Source: Prosapia bicincta (lineage: Eukaryota; Arthropoda; Insecta; Hemiptera; Cercopidae). From it: a stretch of 64,000 bases of DNA. Under the pieces are notes generated by a model, which was not told the DNA's origin, did no database searches, and saw only the letters and a program-made list of their open reading frames with translations. The position numbers and the translations under genes are program-made. The stretch's first letter is position 1; each line of letters begins with the position of its first letter. Location of the stretch: positions 109,111,570 through 109,175,569 of the forward strand of contig JBAIZL010000003.1 in assembly GCA_036971475.1 (NCBI GenBank). Reading direction: 5' to 3'. This document shows, one piece after another, positions 35,061-47,570 of the stretch.

Positions 35061-36390
35061 CTAATATTAAATATAAAATAATTGGGATATATCGCAGTTT
35101 CTATATTTTTCATATTTATGGATGATATTATCAATGCTTTGTTGATTTTATTTGTGTTTATATCTTTCCCCCGTTCTGAAGTTTTATGTTCCATATTACA
35201 AAGCTATTCGTAATTACGTAACATAATGTAACGATATCTATGATCCAAATACATTATCAATACGAGGATGCTTGCACTACTGTGTATGGGAGATATTGTA
35301 CAGGTTGTCCTTGAATTACACTTACATATCTGTTTAGTCTCCGCATGGCTGCCTTGGTCTTTTATATCTTTAAAGCTGGTAGAGGTATCGAGTTCAAATT
35401 ATGCCCTGGTTTTAATCTGGCTATAACCTGGTTTAAAGGTTTCACTAGAATCTTAGCTATTGCAAAATGGCGGCCACCTAAGTTTTCAAAGTTTGATATT
35501 TCATTACGAGGTTTATAAAAATATGCAAGAATAATAAAATGTTATTAATTGTAAAACATTTTGAGATCACGTTTATTGCCAAGAAGTATATTTTTACTAT
35601 AATGATATAATTTCCCATTGATATTTAAATTTTTAGGTTTCGCCTGAAATCACGTGATTCGCTCTGATTCTTGAAAAGTCTGGTTTTTATTCTTTTCTAT
35701 TTTTTATAACTTAACATATTGAAATTAATTTTTGATTTACTCGCTTTGGGTTCAAGAATTCAAAGATTTATATTAAATGGCCGATTAATTGTATCCTTGA
35801 CAATCTCTTCTGCGTGCCCTACAATAGAGGAATAGACCGAAGAATGATTTATTCTTTCATTCATTTTATTACTGTCGTGCCTCGATCGCATATTAACTGA
35901 TCCCAGAAGGGTAAGCAGTGTAAGGCTAATACTGACTTTTGATTGGTCTGTAGCTATAATATATGTTTCACATTATCTTATAATATGTCATAGGTACCTA
36001 TATTATAGGTATGGCAGTTATTGCTTAATTACTTAGTACAATTTCCGAGTAAAGTAGGTAAGTAGTTATTTGTTTTGAAGATCTTAATTACCAGAGTCAT
36101 TGATAAAATACCTACCCTGTCAGCTAAATTATAATAATTCTACCAAATATATAGTTCAGGGTGCTGTACAGAGTGTTCATGAACTACTCTAATATAGCCT
36201 ATTTGTTTAGTCTTCTACATATCTGTCTGGGTCTTTTTAAAACTTTTATTTCTATAAAGCTGATAAACACATCAAACTCAAATTTTTAGCCGATCACAAG
36301 TTTTTTTTTTTTTTTTTTAAATGATTAGAAAATTTGTTCGGAAAAATCTCGGTCATTTGAAAATGGTGGTCATACAAAATTAGAGAACTG
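35061..36390. other. AT-rich non-coding DNA with a weak internal repeat
   Basis: No protein or RNA gene recognised. The stretch near 35310-35420 resembles that near 36180-36290 (acatatctgt followed by gtctt and taaagctg), a degenerate direct repeat. The end (aaatggtggtcatac, agagaactgctaac) matches 58140-58190, which also leads into the 67-bp repeat. Confidence 0.5.
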
Positions 36391-36394
36391 CTAA

Positions 36395-36657
36395 CTTGTT
36401 GCTTAGTAGGCCGTTTTAGCTGTAAGCAAAGATCCTCTCTAACTTTAGCTAAAGAAATGCTCGAGATGTATCTAGAGAACTACATGAACTGTAGCCAGAG
36501 AACTACTCGAACTATTGTAATAGGCTGCTTTAGATGTAAGGAAAGATTCCCTCTAACTGTAGCTACGGAACCGCTCTGACTATTGCCGTGGGCCGCTTTA
36601 GCTGTAAGCAATGAATTTCTATAAATGTAGCTAAGGAACTGCTTGAAATTTAGCAAG
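36395..36657. repeat. Short block of the 67-bp satellite (about four diverged monomers)
   Basis: gctgtaagcaaagatcctct, ctaactttagcta and tgccgtgggccgctttagctg are variants of the unit that forms the large array at 58120-64000. The left flank is shared with that array. The block ends where the CA tract starts. Confidence 0.85.
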
Positions 36658-37343
<686 letters not shown>

Positions 37344-37384
37344 TTTACTATCTGCAAAATACAACTGAATTTGTAATCCTATTA

Positions 37385-38037
37385 TTATAGGATATGTATT
37401 TGTTAAGCGAGATTTTGTATTAAATTTATTTTTCTACTTTAGACAAGCCTTTACCTTATGTATGTACCCAAATGTAATCTTGTATTCTAGTGTAGGCATA
37501 TGTAATTAATTAATTATAATTCACAGACACACTGACACACCAGCCTTAAAATCACACATACACATAGAGTAACACAGTCAAACATACTGCAAACCTGCCG
37601 AACATTTTGTGATATCATATTCTGGGATGAGAGAAAATTTAGTTTATAAACCTTCTCAATTACCTGACCTAAGTTTTTTTAAAAACAGAATAAAAAGCGG
37701 CATTTTATATGAATAAAAAGTCTAAATCAAAACTGTCACTTCAAATATTTTAAATAAAAACAGAAAAACGTTTTAAACTTACTTTATAATACTAACTAAG
37801 TGAACGTCCCATAGCGTAATACAAAGTTGTAGATGGAGGCAATTAATGCTGTTACTGCATTTGCAGACTAATGGTGAGCCAAGCAGTGGATGACTTTGTT
37901 AAAGGCTCCTCGAAGCCCTCCGGAGCCCCTCAGAGCTCCCACGAATCGTGAACTGCGCTAAGGTGAGTTAATTGTTTGCTTATTTTTGCTGTAATGTAGG
38001 AATAGTTGGGTTTTTCATTGCATTGTGTTTTGCTTTG
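37385..38037 (+). pseudogene. Partial AT-rich unit with exon A copy 5 (exon 37867-37962)
   Basis: The 3' site gcatttgcag and 5' site gtgagttaatt flank a 96-nt segment. Relative to copy 7 an extra base in gactttgttaaaggc shifts the frame; read from the start it gives LMVSQAVDDFVKGSSKPSGA and a later TGA. The flank is cut at 38037, where the 60-bp repeat begins. Confidence 0.55.
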
Positions 38038-38510
38038 AAATAGCTATGACCACGAAGGAAAATTAATACAAACACCAAAAGGATATAGGAATATAGGTCC
38101 TAGCTATGACCACGAAGGAAAATTAATACAAACACCAAAAGGATATAGGAATATTGGTCCTAGCTATGACCACGAAGGAAAATTAATACAAACACCAAAA
38201 GGATATAGGAATATTGGTCCTAGCTATGACCACGATGGAAAATTAATACAAACACCAAAAGGATATAGGAATATTGGTCCTACCTCCGATCACAACGGAA
38301 AATATTTGGAATTCCAAATGGAGATAAGAATATTGGTCCTAGCTATGGCCAAAAGGATAATTAATGCAAACACCAAAAGGAGATAAAAATATAGGTTCTA
38401 CCTCCGACCACAACGGAAAATATTTGGAATTCCAAATGGAGTTAAGAATATTGGTCCTAGCTATGGCCAAAAGGAAAATTAATGCAAACACCAAATGGTG
38501 ATTAGAATAT
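38038..38510 (+). repeat. 60-bp tandem repeat with 20-residue coding period
   Basis: Four nearly identical 60-bp units (from about 38040, 38100, 38160, 38220), then four diverged ones. In the plus frame each unit reads SYDHEGKLIQTPKGYRNIGP. The later units carry one-base shifts (GKYLE, IPNGDKNIGPSYGQK), so the frame breaks after about 38300. A unit length that is a multiple of three with an uninterrupted frame over four units fits a protein-coding origin. Confidence 0.75.
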
Positions 38511-39615
38511 TGACCTCAGAAGATGCACTTCGACCTTCACCTGGTGGGGGTTGGTTGCGGCGTGGAGGCGTTCTTACCCTCCCTCCAGCGGCTGCAGAGT
38601 ATTAACCAGTAGGGTGTAATCGCAGAAGGAGTCCAGAAGCCGACTCATTCAGGATATTACATCAACGGTAAATATTACACTTTAGGAGAATCACCAGTGT
38701 TGCCAACCGAAAGTAAATTACCAAAAGTCCAATACCATTACGGAAATGGTCGATTTAAACCAAAATGTAACGTTTAACAGTTCTTTCCCAATAAAAGCCC
38801 TAAACAGGAAGCCGCTGACCTTCCATCAGAGCAGTCTTTCGTGTATAAGGGCCAAACTTTTGTGACTTTTGTGGCCGTATGTGAGTCAACGTCCAACATA
38901 TAATGTAGAGGAAACACAAAAATATTTAACGCCAAACATTTCCCTTTAGGGATGAAAAACATAATTTAACTTAGGGTTCCTCAGGGGAAACAGACAAAAA
39001 GTTAATAAACCGAACAAAACCAAAGGACTTACATTACAAAAACTAAAATCTAAAAGCTATTTTGACCAACGTAAAAAGCACGTTAGGGGTACCTCGTACG
39101 CACTCAGAATTTGAAAATTTCCTCCAAAATCTTATTCAAAATCAGACCCAAAACATAACACACCCTACGAATTCCCTGAAATTTCACTACCCAAGTACAA
39201 GAACCTCAATCTGGGTAGCCTCATGACTAAAGTCGAAGGCACTATAGCGACCCCTTACACGCACTCAGAACATAAAGTTTCAAAAGCATCTACAATAAAT
39301 GAAGGTAAGATGTATGATATAAAGGGGTTTTCATCCGGGAACTACCCAAAAGTGGATAGCAACAATGGTGACTTGAAAGGAACTGCGTCGCTCCCAAGCT
39401 CTACTTCCAAACCTCACAGTAGCAGTGGTTTACCTTTACCGCCTTCTTCGAGCTTGAATCTTGACCATGTTAACTATGAAATAAATGGAAATCCAGGATC
39501 GCACCTTAAAAACCAAATCGAAATTTCGGGATTACCTTATACAGAGCCTCTAGTTGGAGATATAAAGGACAAAATTGAAATAAAACCATATAAATCGGTT
39601 ACGTTTTACGGTTAG
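38511..39615 (+). pseudogene. Unidentified coding remnant following the 60-bp repeat
   Basis: Plus-strand frames read like a protein that is rich in Tyr, Lys, Pro and Ser: GYYINGKYYTLGESPVLP and KVQYHYGNGRFKPKCNV at 38650-38775, then after disruptions an open stretch from 39115 to the stop at 39615 (KFPPKSYSKSDPKHNTPYEF, SLPKYKNLNLGSLMTKVEGT, LPYTEPLVGDIKDKIEIKPY). ATG at 39223 is the first in that last frame, but the frame is open upstream of it, so it need not be the start. No domain is recognised. It could be a decayed gene for a repetitive structural protein or an exon of one. 38780-39000 is not readable in any one frame. Confidence 0.5.
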
Positions 39616-39619
39616 AAAG

Positions 39620-41380
39620 AACACGCAGGAAACCCTGGGAGCTTGGATCAACTTATGCTAAGGGATAAGGAGGAGTATTACCTTACAAATACCTTGTCTG
39701 TGGCAGGAATGGCATGCACCTCTTCCTCTGCTGCCTACTAGAAACTGAAAAGGCATGCAGTCAAAATTAGTACGTCCGTTTGGGATAAGCTGCGACCCTG
39801 GAGATGTGCCCCTGCGTCACCTGGAACATAACTGTGAAGCAGAATTGATTAGTATGTATATTTTATTTTGGTGGTATGGTGTGAGCTAGGCGGTCAGTAA
39901 GGACAGCGGCCGTCTGTGTGCGTCGTGGGTGGGATCATATCTACCCAGTGAGGAAATGAGTGTTGATGTTGTATGTCCGTGAGCCTGTTTGTAGAACTTT
40001 GTTGCTAAGTGACGGAGGTGTCGTTTAATGAAAGGCACTATCAAGTCAATGTGAAGCAGTGGTAATCTCTTACATCTAAGAGCCTTCGTGATTATTCGCA
40101 AAACCTTGTTTTGGAATAACTGGAGTCTGCATATGCATGAGTTGCCTGCATGGCCCCAGACGGGTGATGCGTAAGTGAGTATGCTGCGCAACATAGATAT
40201 GTATATAGTGAAAGTGGGCTGGTTCTGTTAAGCATAGGATATAGTTGTGTTAATCTAATTGTTGCTTTCTTTAACGTCTTGGTAATGTGAGGGTCCCAAG
40301 TTGGCCTCTGTCTAGTATGACTCCCAGATATTTGACCTGGTTCCCCCAGTGAATGTTCTCGCCTAATAGTTTTAGTGGTGTGTTGAGTTTGTGTGTCCTA
40401 CGTTTGGAGAGAAGCAAAGCCTTGCACTTGGCCTCGTTCACCCTAACTCTCCTGTAGCTCAGCCATGATTCTGTAAGGTCCTTCCAAATTTGAGTGTATT
40501 AAATGTGGTTCCCATGACTGAGCGGGTAACTCGGTGTCATCTGCAAATATGGCCACTTTTGTGTTGAGTGTTGTCGGTATGTCGTTGATGTAGATGTTGA
40601 ACAATACTGGCCTAAATAATCGAGGCCTGAGGGACTCCGACCCGTATAGTCCGTATTTTAGATTGAGCTTGGTCTACATCAACTCTAAATTTACGGTTGG
40701 ACAGGTATGAGCTAACTAGGTGTATGAGCCCATCTGGAAAGCCATAGTGATGTAGTTTCACTAAGAGCCCTCTGAGCCAGACCCGGTCAAAGGCCTTTTC
40801 AATGTCCAGAAAGACTACCCCAGTCGAGCAGTAATTGTTGAAACCCTTGGTTGCATGCTACACCACTCTTATCAACTGATGCGCGGCCTAGTGTTTTGTC
40901 CTAAAGCCAAATTGGTCTGGCTCATTATGTTGTGTGTGTAGTTATACTTGTTGATACGTTTGAGCAGGATTTTTTTAAATACCTTGCCCATCGTATTCAA
41001 CAAGTTTATCGGTCTGTATGAGTCAGGTTTGCTGTGGTCCTTTACCGGTTTGGGGAAGACCAAGACCTTGGCCTCCTTCCAAGCGTCCGGGAAATGTTGT
41101 GTCCGGAGTATAGCCTTGTAGATGTTTGAGAGATAAGTGATCGCTTTGTCCGTGCTGATGTTCAGCGTTGTGTGGGTGATGGTGTCTGACGGTTTGGGGG
41201 AGGTAGTGGTAGGAAGTGGTAGCAAGATGTTTGGGTGTAGGAAATGGTCGGTGTGTTGTACCGTGAAGCAGGCACTTGTGTATGTTTTGGATGAAGGGGC
41301 TGGTTTTGGGGTTTTATCCCCGTCGGCCTTCTTCTTTACATAGGACTTGGATTTGGCGGCGTGTTTGTAAATGGTTGATT
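39620..41380 (-). pseudogene. Jockey-like LINE copy: 3' UTR, RT, and a piece of ORF1
   Basis: On the minus strand, ORF1 sequence at 41380-41186 (matches 51066-51280) is joined directly to RT at 41185, so about 1.7 kb including the endonuclease is deleted. RT pieces read FPKPVKDHSKPDSYRPINLL near 41060, then decay; the thumb at 40194-39886 is open and ends in SSLGRYDPTHDAHRRPLSLL and a stop near 39886. This is the likely genuine ORF2 C-terminus. 39620-39885 is 3' UTR, shared with 46540-46810, but the final 240-bp tail and poly-A are missing. Confidence 0.85.
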
Positions 41381-41384
41381 CAGA

Positions 41385-43088
41385 ACCAAAGTTTTTGTTG
41401 CCTTGATAGAATTAATTAATGTTTATATACTACAATTTTGGAATGTAAAATAATTCGATATACTGTATATAACTATTTTTACAGATAGGATTTTCAATTA
41501 TGATCATATAAAATAAAAAATTGAACTGCTAACTTATAATACAACCAAGTTGTGTTGCCACATTTACTTCAATGTAATGTCTAGAGTAAACAAAATAAAG
41601 GAAGAATGTCGAGGCGGCCCCAGCCAACTAAAGTAACAAATTCTTATCTCTACGATCTAGACTTTGAACAACAAGTCTAGGGAATCGGACAGGTCAGCTG
41701 TGTTTCTTTAACAAGTGCGTATATATTATCGTTTCTTACTCGATTACAGTTGTGATGAACTTAGCTGTATTTTCACATTTTGTCTAAAGGTTTTTAAATT
41801 AAAAGTTTGTTTTCAAGTGTAATTAGTTTATAATAATTGGGACAGTTAGACGGTTTCAATTATTGTTTTCTATTAGGACAAATATTTTTATGAACCACAT
41901 AAGAAGAAATATATATATTTCACAAGTATTTTACGTTACGCTAAAATCGCACAAAGAAGATAGCTTGTAGTTTTGCCGAAACATGTATGTATAGAGAACT
42001 ATATCCTGTTATGAGTTTTGTGTTTCTATGTTATTTCTTATAGTTAGATTATAACGATGCTATAAGAAGTTAATGTATTTGTTAGGCGAGATTTTATTTT
42101 TCCACTGTTTAATAAACCTTTGAAGAATTTACGTTATGTAGTCTATGTACGCAAAAGTAATTTTGTAGTCTGGTGTTGGCATTTGTATTCATTGATGTTA
42201 ATTCACAGACACACACAGACTCATAGTTAAACATGCACATAGGCACACAGAGACACACAGACATCCAGTAACACAGTTACACACACAGCAAACCAGCTGA
42301 ACTATTATTGGTAATATTAATTTTTGGGGATAAGAGAAAATTTAGGTTATAATCTGTTTTTATTCCCTGGGTACAGTTTTGTAAAGAAACAAAAGCAAAA
42401 ATCCTCATACTATAGCAAACATTTGCTCAAAGTAAAATTGTTACATTTGTCGTTAATTTGGTTACTTCTATAGGTTACATGTGTGTCATGGTTAAGTAAT
42501 AATGGGCTATGATTGCTTCAAGCATGAAGCTTTGGGGAATAGGTTTTTGGAAAACCTGCAAAGGAATAACATTGTTTGTGTTATAAAATACATTTGGTTT
42601 TCAAGAGCCATTCTGTGTGGAAATAACTAATAAACAAAAGTGTAGGACTTTTCCTAAAAATCCAGTTTAAAAGTGTATAAAATAAGAAAAGATAAACACT
42701 AACCTATAACTATGGGATTAGATATAGAACAGAGAAGAACACTACGGTGGGTTTTATTTGAAATGTTTATGTAATGTGTTTCATGCTATATTTATTTGTG
42801 TGTAATATTTAAGAAGCCAATTGAATATTAAAGTCTTGCTTCTGCATAGTTCGATTTATTTTAACGGGAACATTTGTGATAAAAAATCTAAGGTAAAACT
42901 GTTATTATCAAAATTTAATATAAAATCTTATTTACAAAGGAAAAACCTTTGTTTTAACTTTAAACTTACTTTAAGCTACTAAACTGCAAAAGGAACTTCA
43001 CATAGTGTAATACAAAGTTATAGAAAGAAACAATTAATGTTGTTATTGCATTTGCAGACTAGTGGTGAGCCAAGCAGATGATAACTTG
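41385..43088 (+). pseudogene. AT-rich unit copy with truncated exon A copy 6 (from 43058)
   Basis: Matches 53640-55200 in order (attaattaatgtttatatac, ccgaaacatgtatgtatag, ggttacatgtgtgtcatgg). The 3' site gcatttgcag is kept and exon-like sequence runs about 30 nt to gataacttg. It then jumps to aaatctcctttcctt, which lies about 800 bp farther downstream in the complete copy (56070). The rest of exon A and part of the following intron are deleted. Confidence 0.6.
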
Positions 43089-45300
43089 AAATCTCCTTTC
43101 CTTAAAACATGTTTCTAATTACCTTCTTATTGCCTTGTAACTATTGATTAGAATAACTTGACTCTAAAATGAAGTAATTAAGTTTCATTATTATGAGAAC
43201 ACGTTTATTCTCAGGGGCCTCAAGGCTAGGATGGAGGCGAATCCCAATTAGCTAGAAATTTCAATGTATGTAAAAACGTATTTATTTCCGTTTGCGGAAA
43301 CAGTTTATAGAGACTCGGCACAAACTTTACTGAATAATTATTCCAAGAGTAAATACTTCTAAGCTTCACATATAACAAGGCACACACTAACTATCATGAA
43401 GGCTTTAAGAGTATGTTGCTATATGTCTATTTACCTTTATACAGCATTACACTGGTTCCTTTCTCTAAACAAACGAGTCGAATTTGGGATCTGATACTTA
43501 TAAACATCCTCAGTGGAATTGAGTTTTAGGTTAAATTTTCCTGAGGTTTGAATCAGCACGCTTCATTAGTTTTAACACCCAGTATAAACTATTATGGGCT
43601 TTTAAACATAATTAAACCAAAGTGGATGGTGTCAAAATATTACGGATAATTTCAAAACCTCACACAAGTTAAAAATTATAACAAAACGAGACCCTCCAAC
43701 TGCACGTGTAAAGAGAAGAGGGAGCCCGAATTTAACAGTTTGAGCTCCTCAGGCGATCCTCGCTAGGTTTAGTATCCTTGAATGTTGCGAGCTGAATGAT
43801 TTTATTTTAATTATGTGCTACTGTTAAAAACTATTTAACCATATATTATTGTTTGTATTGTTTTATTTGTTGTAGCAGAAATATTTTACAAAACGATTTC
43901 TTGTTTTGTTTTTTATTACATCATACGACTTTTTTAAAAGGACTTTAAATTGTTTGTAATTCAGGAAAAGGATTTCAGTACTAAACTGATTTTATTGCTG
44001 ACGTGCGTCGTTTCCAATTAAAAGCAAATCATCTATTTCATTCTTAGAACACAACCAATTCCTTCCACGTCTAGTGCAAAGCTTTATGTTGTTACCGAAA
44101 CCGACGTTGCATCGTCCGGCCACGGCCAAACAAATTCCTCTTTGCTATTCTAAACGTTAATCTGTCCAACAATGGATCAGCTGTTTTTGTCGCCAGAGCT
44201 ATGTTAGTTTAAGGTTATCTTTTCGCCTCACAAATAATTGTAAATAACTGATCGTGTGTGAAATGTATGTTTGTTGTAATATAACTTAGGATCATTCAGA
44301 AATGCCAATATTTAAGTAAGTAAAGTTTATCTTTCGTTATTCGCCTAAATTACTACATAAGTAGTTTAATTTATAGTTAATAGAGTCTAAAGTTAATATA
44401 GGTTCTTAAAAACTTAATGTAAAGTTCTTGTATTCTCAACACGGTTTTTATTTACTAATGGCAAAAGCTATTACGTATTCACGTAAACCTAAACTGCTAA
44501 ACAGGATTATATCTAACTTTATAATCTTAACGAATATTGAGTTTTACATTAGCATGTTTTTGCATTTACTTGCAATAATTGTTTACAATTAATTAGAATA
44601 GGCCTGTATTCTTACTGACAACATCTTAGTAGAACTCTTCATTTACAATTGTAGGTTATAGGCTTTTAATTCTAATCACATATTTTAGTGAGACCAAAAG
44701 TTGGTAATTGAATAGAACTGCTTTTCGTAATCTTTTTGTTAAGTAGAGTTTTTTTTTTTATTTTGAAATAATTATAGATTCTCTCAAAATATACGTAGCA
44801 TAAAAATTTCGTATTCACACAATGGTTTTTGTTTATTATTAACTCTAGTCAAAGTTATTTTTATTCTAAGCTTTTAAACAGAGTTCTCCGTTGGAAGCAA
44901 CTTGAAGCAAGTGTGGTGTATTTTTTCAATTGAAGTAAATAAAATTTCTAAAATACGAATGTACTTATCTATTTATTCATTCTGTACATTTAGATTTCAA
45001 AACAGTGTTCTTTAGAAGAAATTATTAAATACATTATTTTTTTAAATTATGAATTAATTATGTTTTCTGTGTTATATTTAGTCTTGAGAGGGGCACGAAA
45101 ACTGTCAGTGTGGGCAAACGTCGTATTTCCATAAAGCTATTTTTTTAAAAAAGAAGTCACTTCTCGTTAAGTTTATAATATTATTTATTAAATATGAAAA
45201 TAATTTATTTATATCGTTAATTTATTAAGTTTATATATTCTTGAATATTTATAAAGGATAATAGCACCCCATAGTTGCTTATACACTCTAAAGTTATATA
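43089..45300. repeat. AT-rich unit, downstream part, second copy (matches 56070-58000)
   Basis: Shared blocks include gctaggatggaggcgaatcc, the 44045-44215 conserved block, and attcacgtaaacctaaactg. Exon B is absent: catgaagg is followed directly by ctttaagagtatgttgc, the end of exon B plus its 5' splice-like site with one added base. No protein frame is evident. The unit gives way to a Penelope-like remnant near 45300. Confidence 0.7.
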
Positions 45301-45309
45301 GGCCTACAA

Positions 45310-46285
45310 ATCTAAAGTTGTGGGAATTTTGGTCCCCCAAGGAATGTTATTTGGCATCCCTTGATGTTACAACTTTATTCACTAAACCTCCTGTGTATTT
45401 ACCTACTAATAGTTTAAGACTTAGGTATTTAATAGGAGAACTCACTAAGTTTAATGAAGCAGGCTTTCTGGAATTAGTTACAATTTTACCTAATAATGCT
45501 TACTTTCAGTTAACAATGAACTTTACAAACAAATTGTAGGCTCTCCTGCGGGATCTAACACATAGCCTATATAATTCAATAGGGAATGGGGGATTTAGAA
45601 TATCTGGGAAAAGTAAAACACATTTAAATCTATATTAACCGCTTCGCTGCGATATTTTTACTGCTGTTCCTACGAAAAGAACGCATGATGCAGTCGGTTT
45701 ATTTAATACTTATGAATAAATATAAAATTTAGGGTTGGAATAGAACTTAATACTTGTTAAAAGTCTTATAGATATATGTTATAAGGGACAAGGGTGGGTA
45801 TATTATTGATAATTGGTTTAGGTAGAACACTTTTACTGGATGATATATTAATTAACGGTTTAGGAACTACTCGCGCTTCTAGTGATAAAAACATAGCCTG
45901 ATTTTACATTTCCAGGTCAGCAGAATGCAAGGTTTTCTCTCTTAAACCATCATATATCTGGAAGTATTCAACCTAACAAGAAGTTTCTTATACAAAACTA
46001 AAGAAGAAAGCTTGTATTTTCAACCCCTGCTTTCATTTTAAAAATATCTTCTACAGTTTAGGAGTATTTGAGTAACTATCCCGAGAAATCGAGTAATGTT
46101 CGACTTTTGCTGAATGTGAAAGGGAAATATTTCACCGTGAGTTTTACCAACATTTCGATGAAATATTACATTTGTTTATAATAGTAGCAGAATTTAATGT
46201 AGAATGACGCCTTGCTAATAGTTTTTCAAAATATTTTGCAAAAGTTATTTGCATTTTTGTGCAGAGTTTAGTATATGAAACTATT
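45310..46285 (+). pseudogene. Penelope-like element reverse transcriptase remnant
   Basis: The plus strand reads FWSPKECYLASLDVTTLFTK, then FLELVTILPNNAYFQ, then after a one-base shift ELYKQIVGSPAGSNT near 45540. SLDV-SLF, the F-EL-----N-YF pattern and G-P-GS are the RT motifs of Penelope-like elements, in the right order and spacing. Further text near 45660-45720 (TAVPTKRTHDAVGLFNTY) fits the next RT region; the catalytic DD is not readable. Frameshifts and stops make it inactive. I cannot see the GIY-YIG endonuclease. From about 45900 to 46285 only weak traces remain. Confidence 0.65.
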
Positions 46286-46290
46286 GCTTG

Positions 46291-47567
46291 TTTTTTTAAC
46301 CCGGGTCTGGACCCTCAAAACCGCCTCAGCCCTAATGGCAGCGAACCTCTAGCGAGCTACCTCAGTCTCACATGCGCATCCTGTTAGTATGTCTGCGAGT
46401 GAAGGAAGGAAACGGGATTGATTGCCCATGTACCAAGCTCATAAGCAGAATCAGGTGGTATTGAAATGAAACAGTATGGTAAGTGTCGCGCTAAGAGCGG
46501 GATGAAAAAACCTGGCAAGAAAGAAACCCTGTCAGGACAAATCCCGGGACAGATCATGCAGGAACCCTGGGGGCTTGGGGTATTACCTTACAAGTACCTT
46601 GTTAGTCTAGTGAGTCTATGGCAGGAAAGACATGCACCTCTTCTTCTGCTGCTTACTTGAAACAGAAAAGGCATGCAATAAACATTAATCAATTAGTACC
46701 TCCGATGGGACTAAGCGGAGATATTCCCCTGCGTCACCTGGAACATAACTGTGAAGCAGGATCGATTAGTATGTATATTAATATTGTTGTCTTATGGTTA
46801 GAGCTAGGCGGTCAGTAAGGACAGCGGCCATCTGTGTGTCGTGGGTGGGGTTTTATCTACCCAGTGAGGAAATGAGCGTGGAGGTTGTATGTGCGTGAGT
46901 CTGTTTGTAGAACGTTGTTGCTAAGTGTCGGAGGTGTTGTTTTTTGATGAAAAGCACTTTCAAGTCAGTGTGTATCAGTGTTAATCTTGTACATCTAGGT
47001 GCCTTCGATATTATTCGCAAAACCTTGTTATGAATAACTGGAGTCTGCGTGTGCGTGTGTTGCCTGCATGGCCCCAGACGGGTGATGCATAAGTGAGTAT
47101 GCTGCGCAAGTTAGATACGTATATAGTAATGGCCGCCCGTAGTGAAATTGGGCTTGTTCTGTTAAGCATAGGGTATAGTTGTGTTAATCTAATTGTTGCT
47201 TTTTTTAACGTGTTGGTAATGTGAGGGTCCCAAGTCAGGTCTCTGTCGAGTATGACTAACAGATATTTAACCTGGTTCCCCCAGTGAATGTTCTCACCTA
47301 ATAGTTTTAGAGGTGTGTTGAGTTGGTGTGTCCTACGTTTGGAGAGAAGCAGAGCCTGGCACTTGGCCACGTTCACCCTAACTCTCCAGTAACTCAGCCA
47401 TGATCCTGGTACTGTAAGGAGGTCCTTTAAATTGGAGTTTATACATGTGGTTCCTATGACTGAGCGAATAACGCTGTCTTCTGCAAATGAGGCCACTTGG
47501 TTGTTGAGTGTTGTCGGTATGTCATTGATAAAGATCATGAACAATACGGACCCAATAGTTGAGCCCT
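46291..47567 (-). pseudogene. 5'-truncated Jockey-like LINE with full 3' end
   Basis: Minus strand from 47567: RT from just before the catalytic motif (MFMIFINDIPTTLNNQVA), FAED where FADD is expected, then the thumb (WLSYWRVRVNVAKCQALLLS, RSILTYASPVWGHAGN). ORF2 3' region is frameshifted near 47030. Then 3' UTR (46820-46540), the 3' tail also seen in the 5S retroposon (46530-46300), and a short poly-A (T run 46291-46297). It gives the longest continuous view of this LINE's 3' end. No clear target-site duplication was found. Confidence 0.85.
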
Positions 47568-47570
47568 AAG

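Noticed and set aside
46466..46818. Plus-strand ORFs in the LINE 3' UTR
   Set aside because: Antisense to a LINE 3' UTR; the paralogous stretch at 39620-39885 does not keep the frames.
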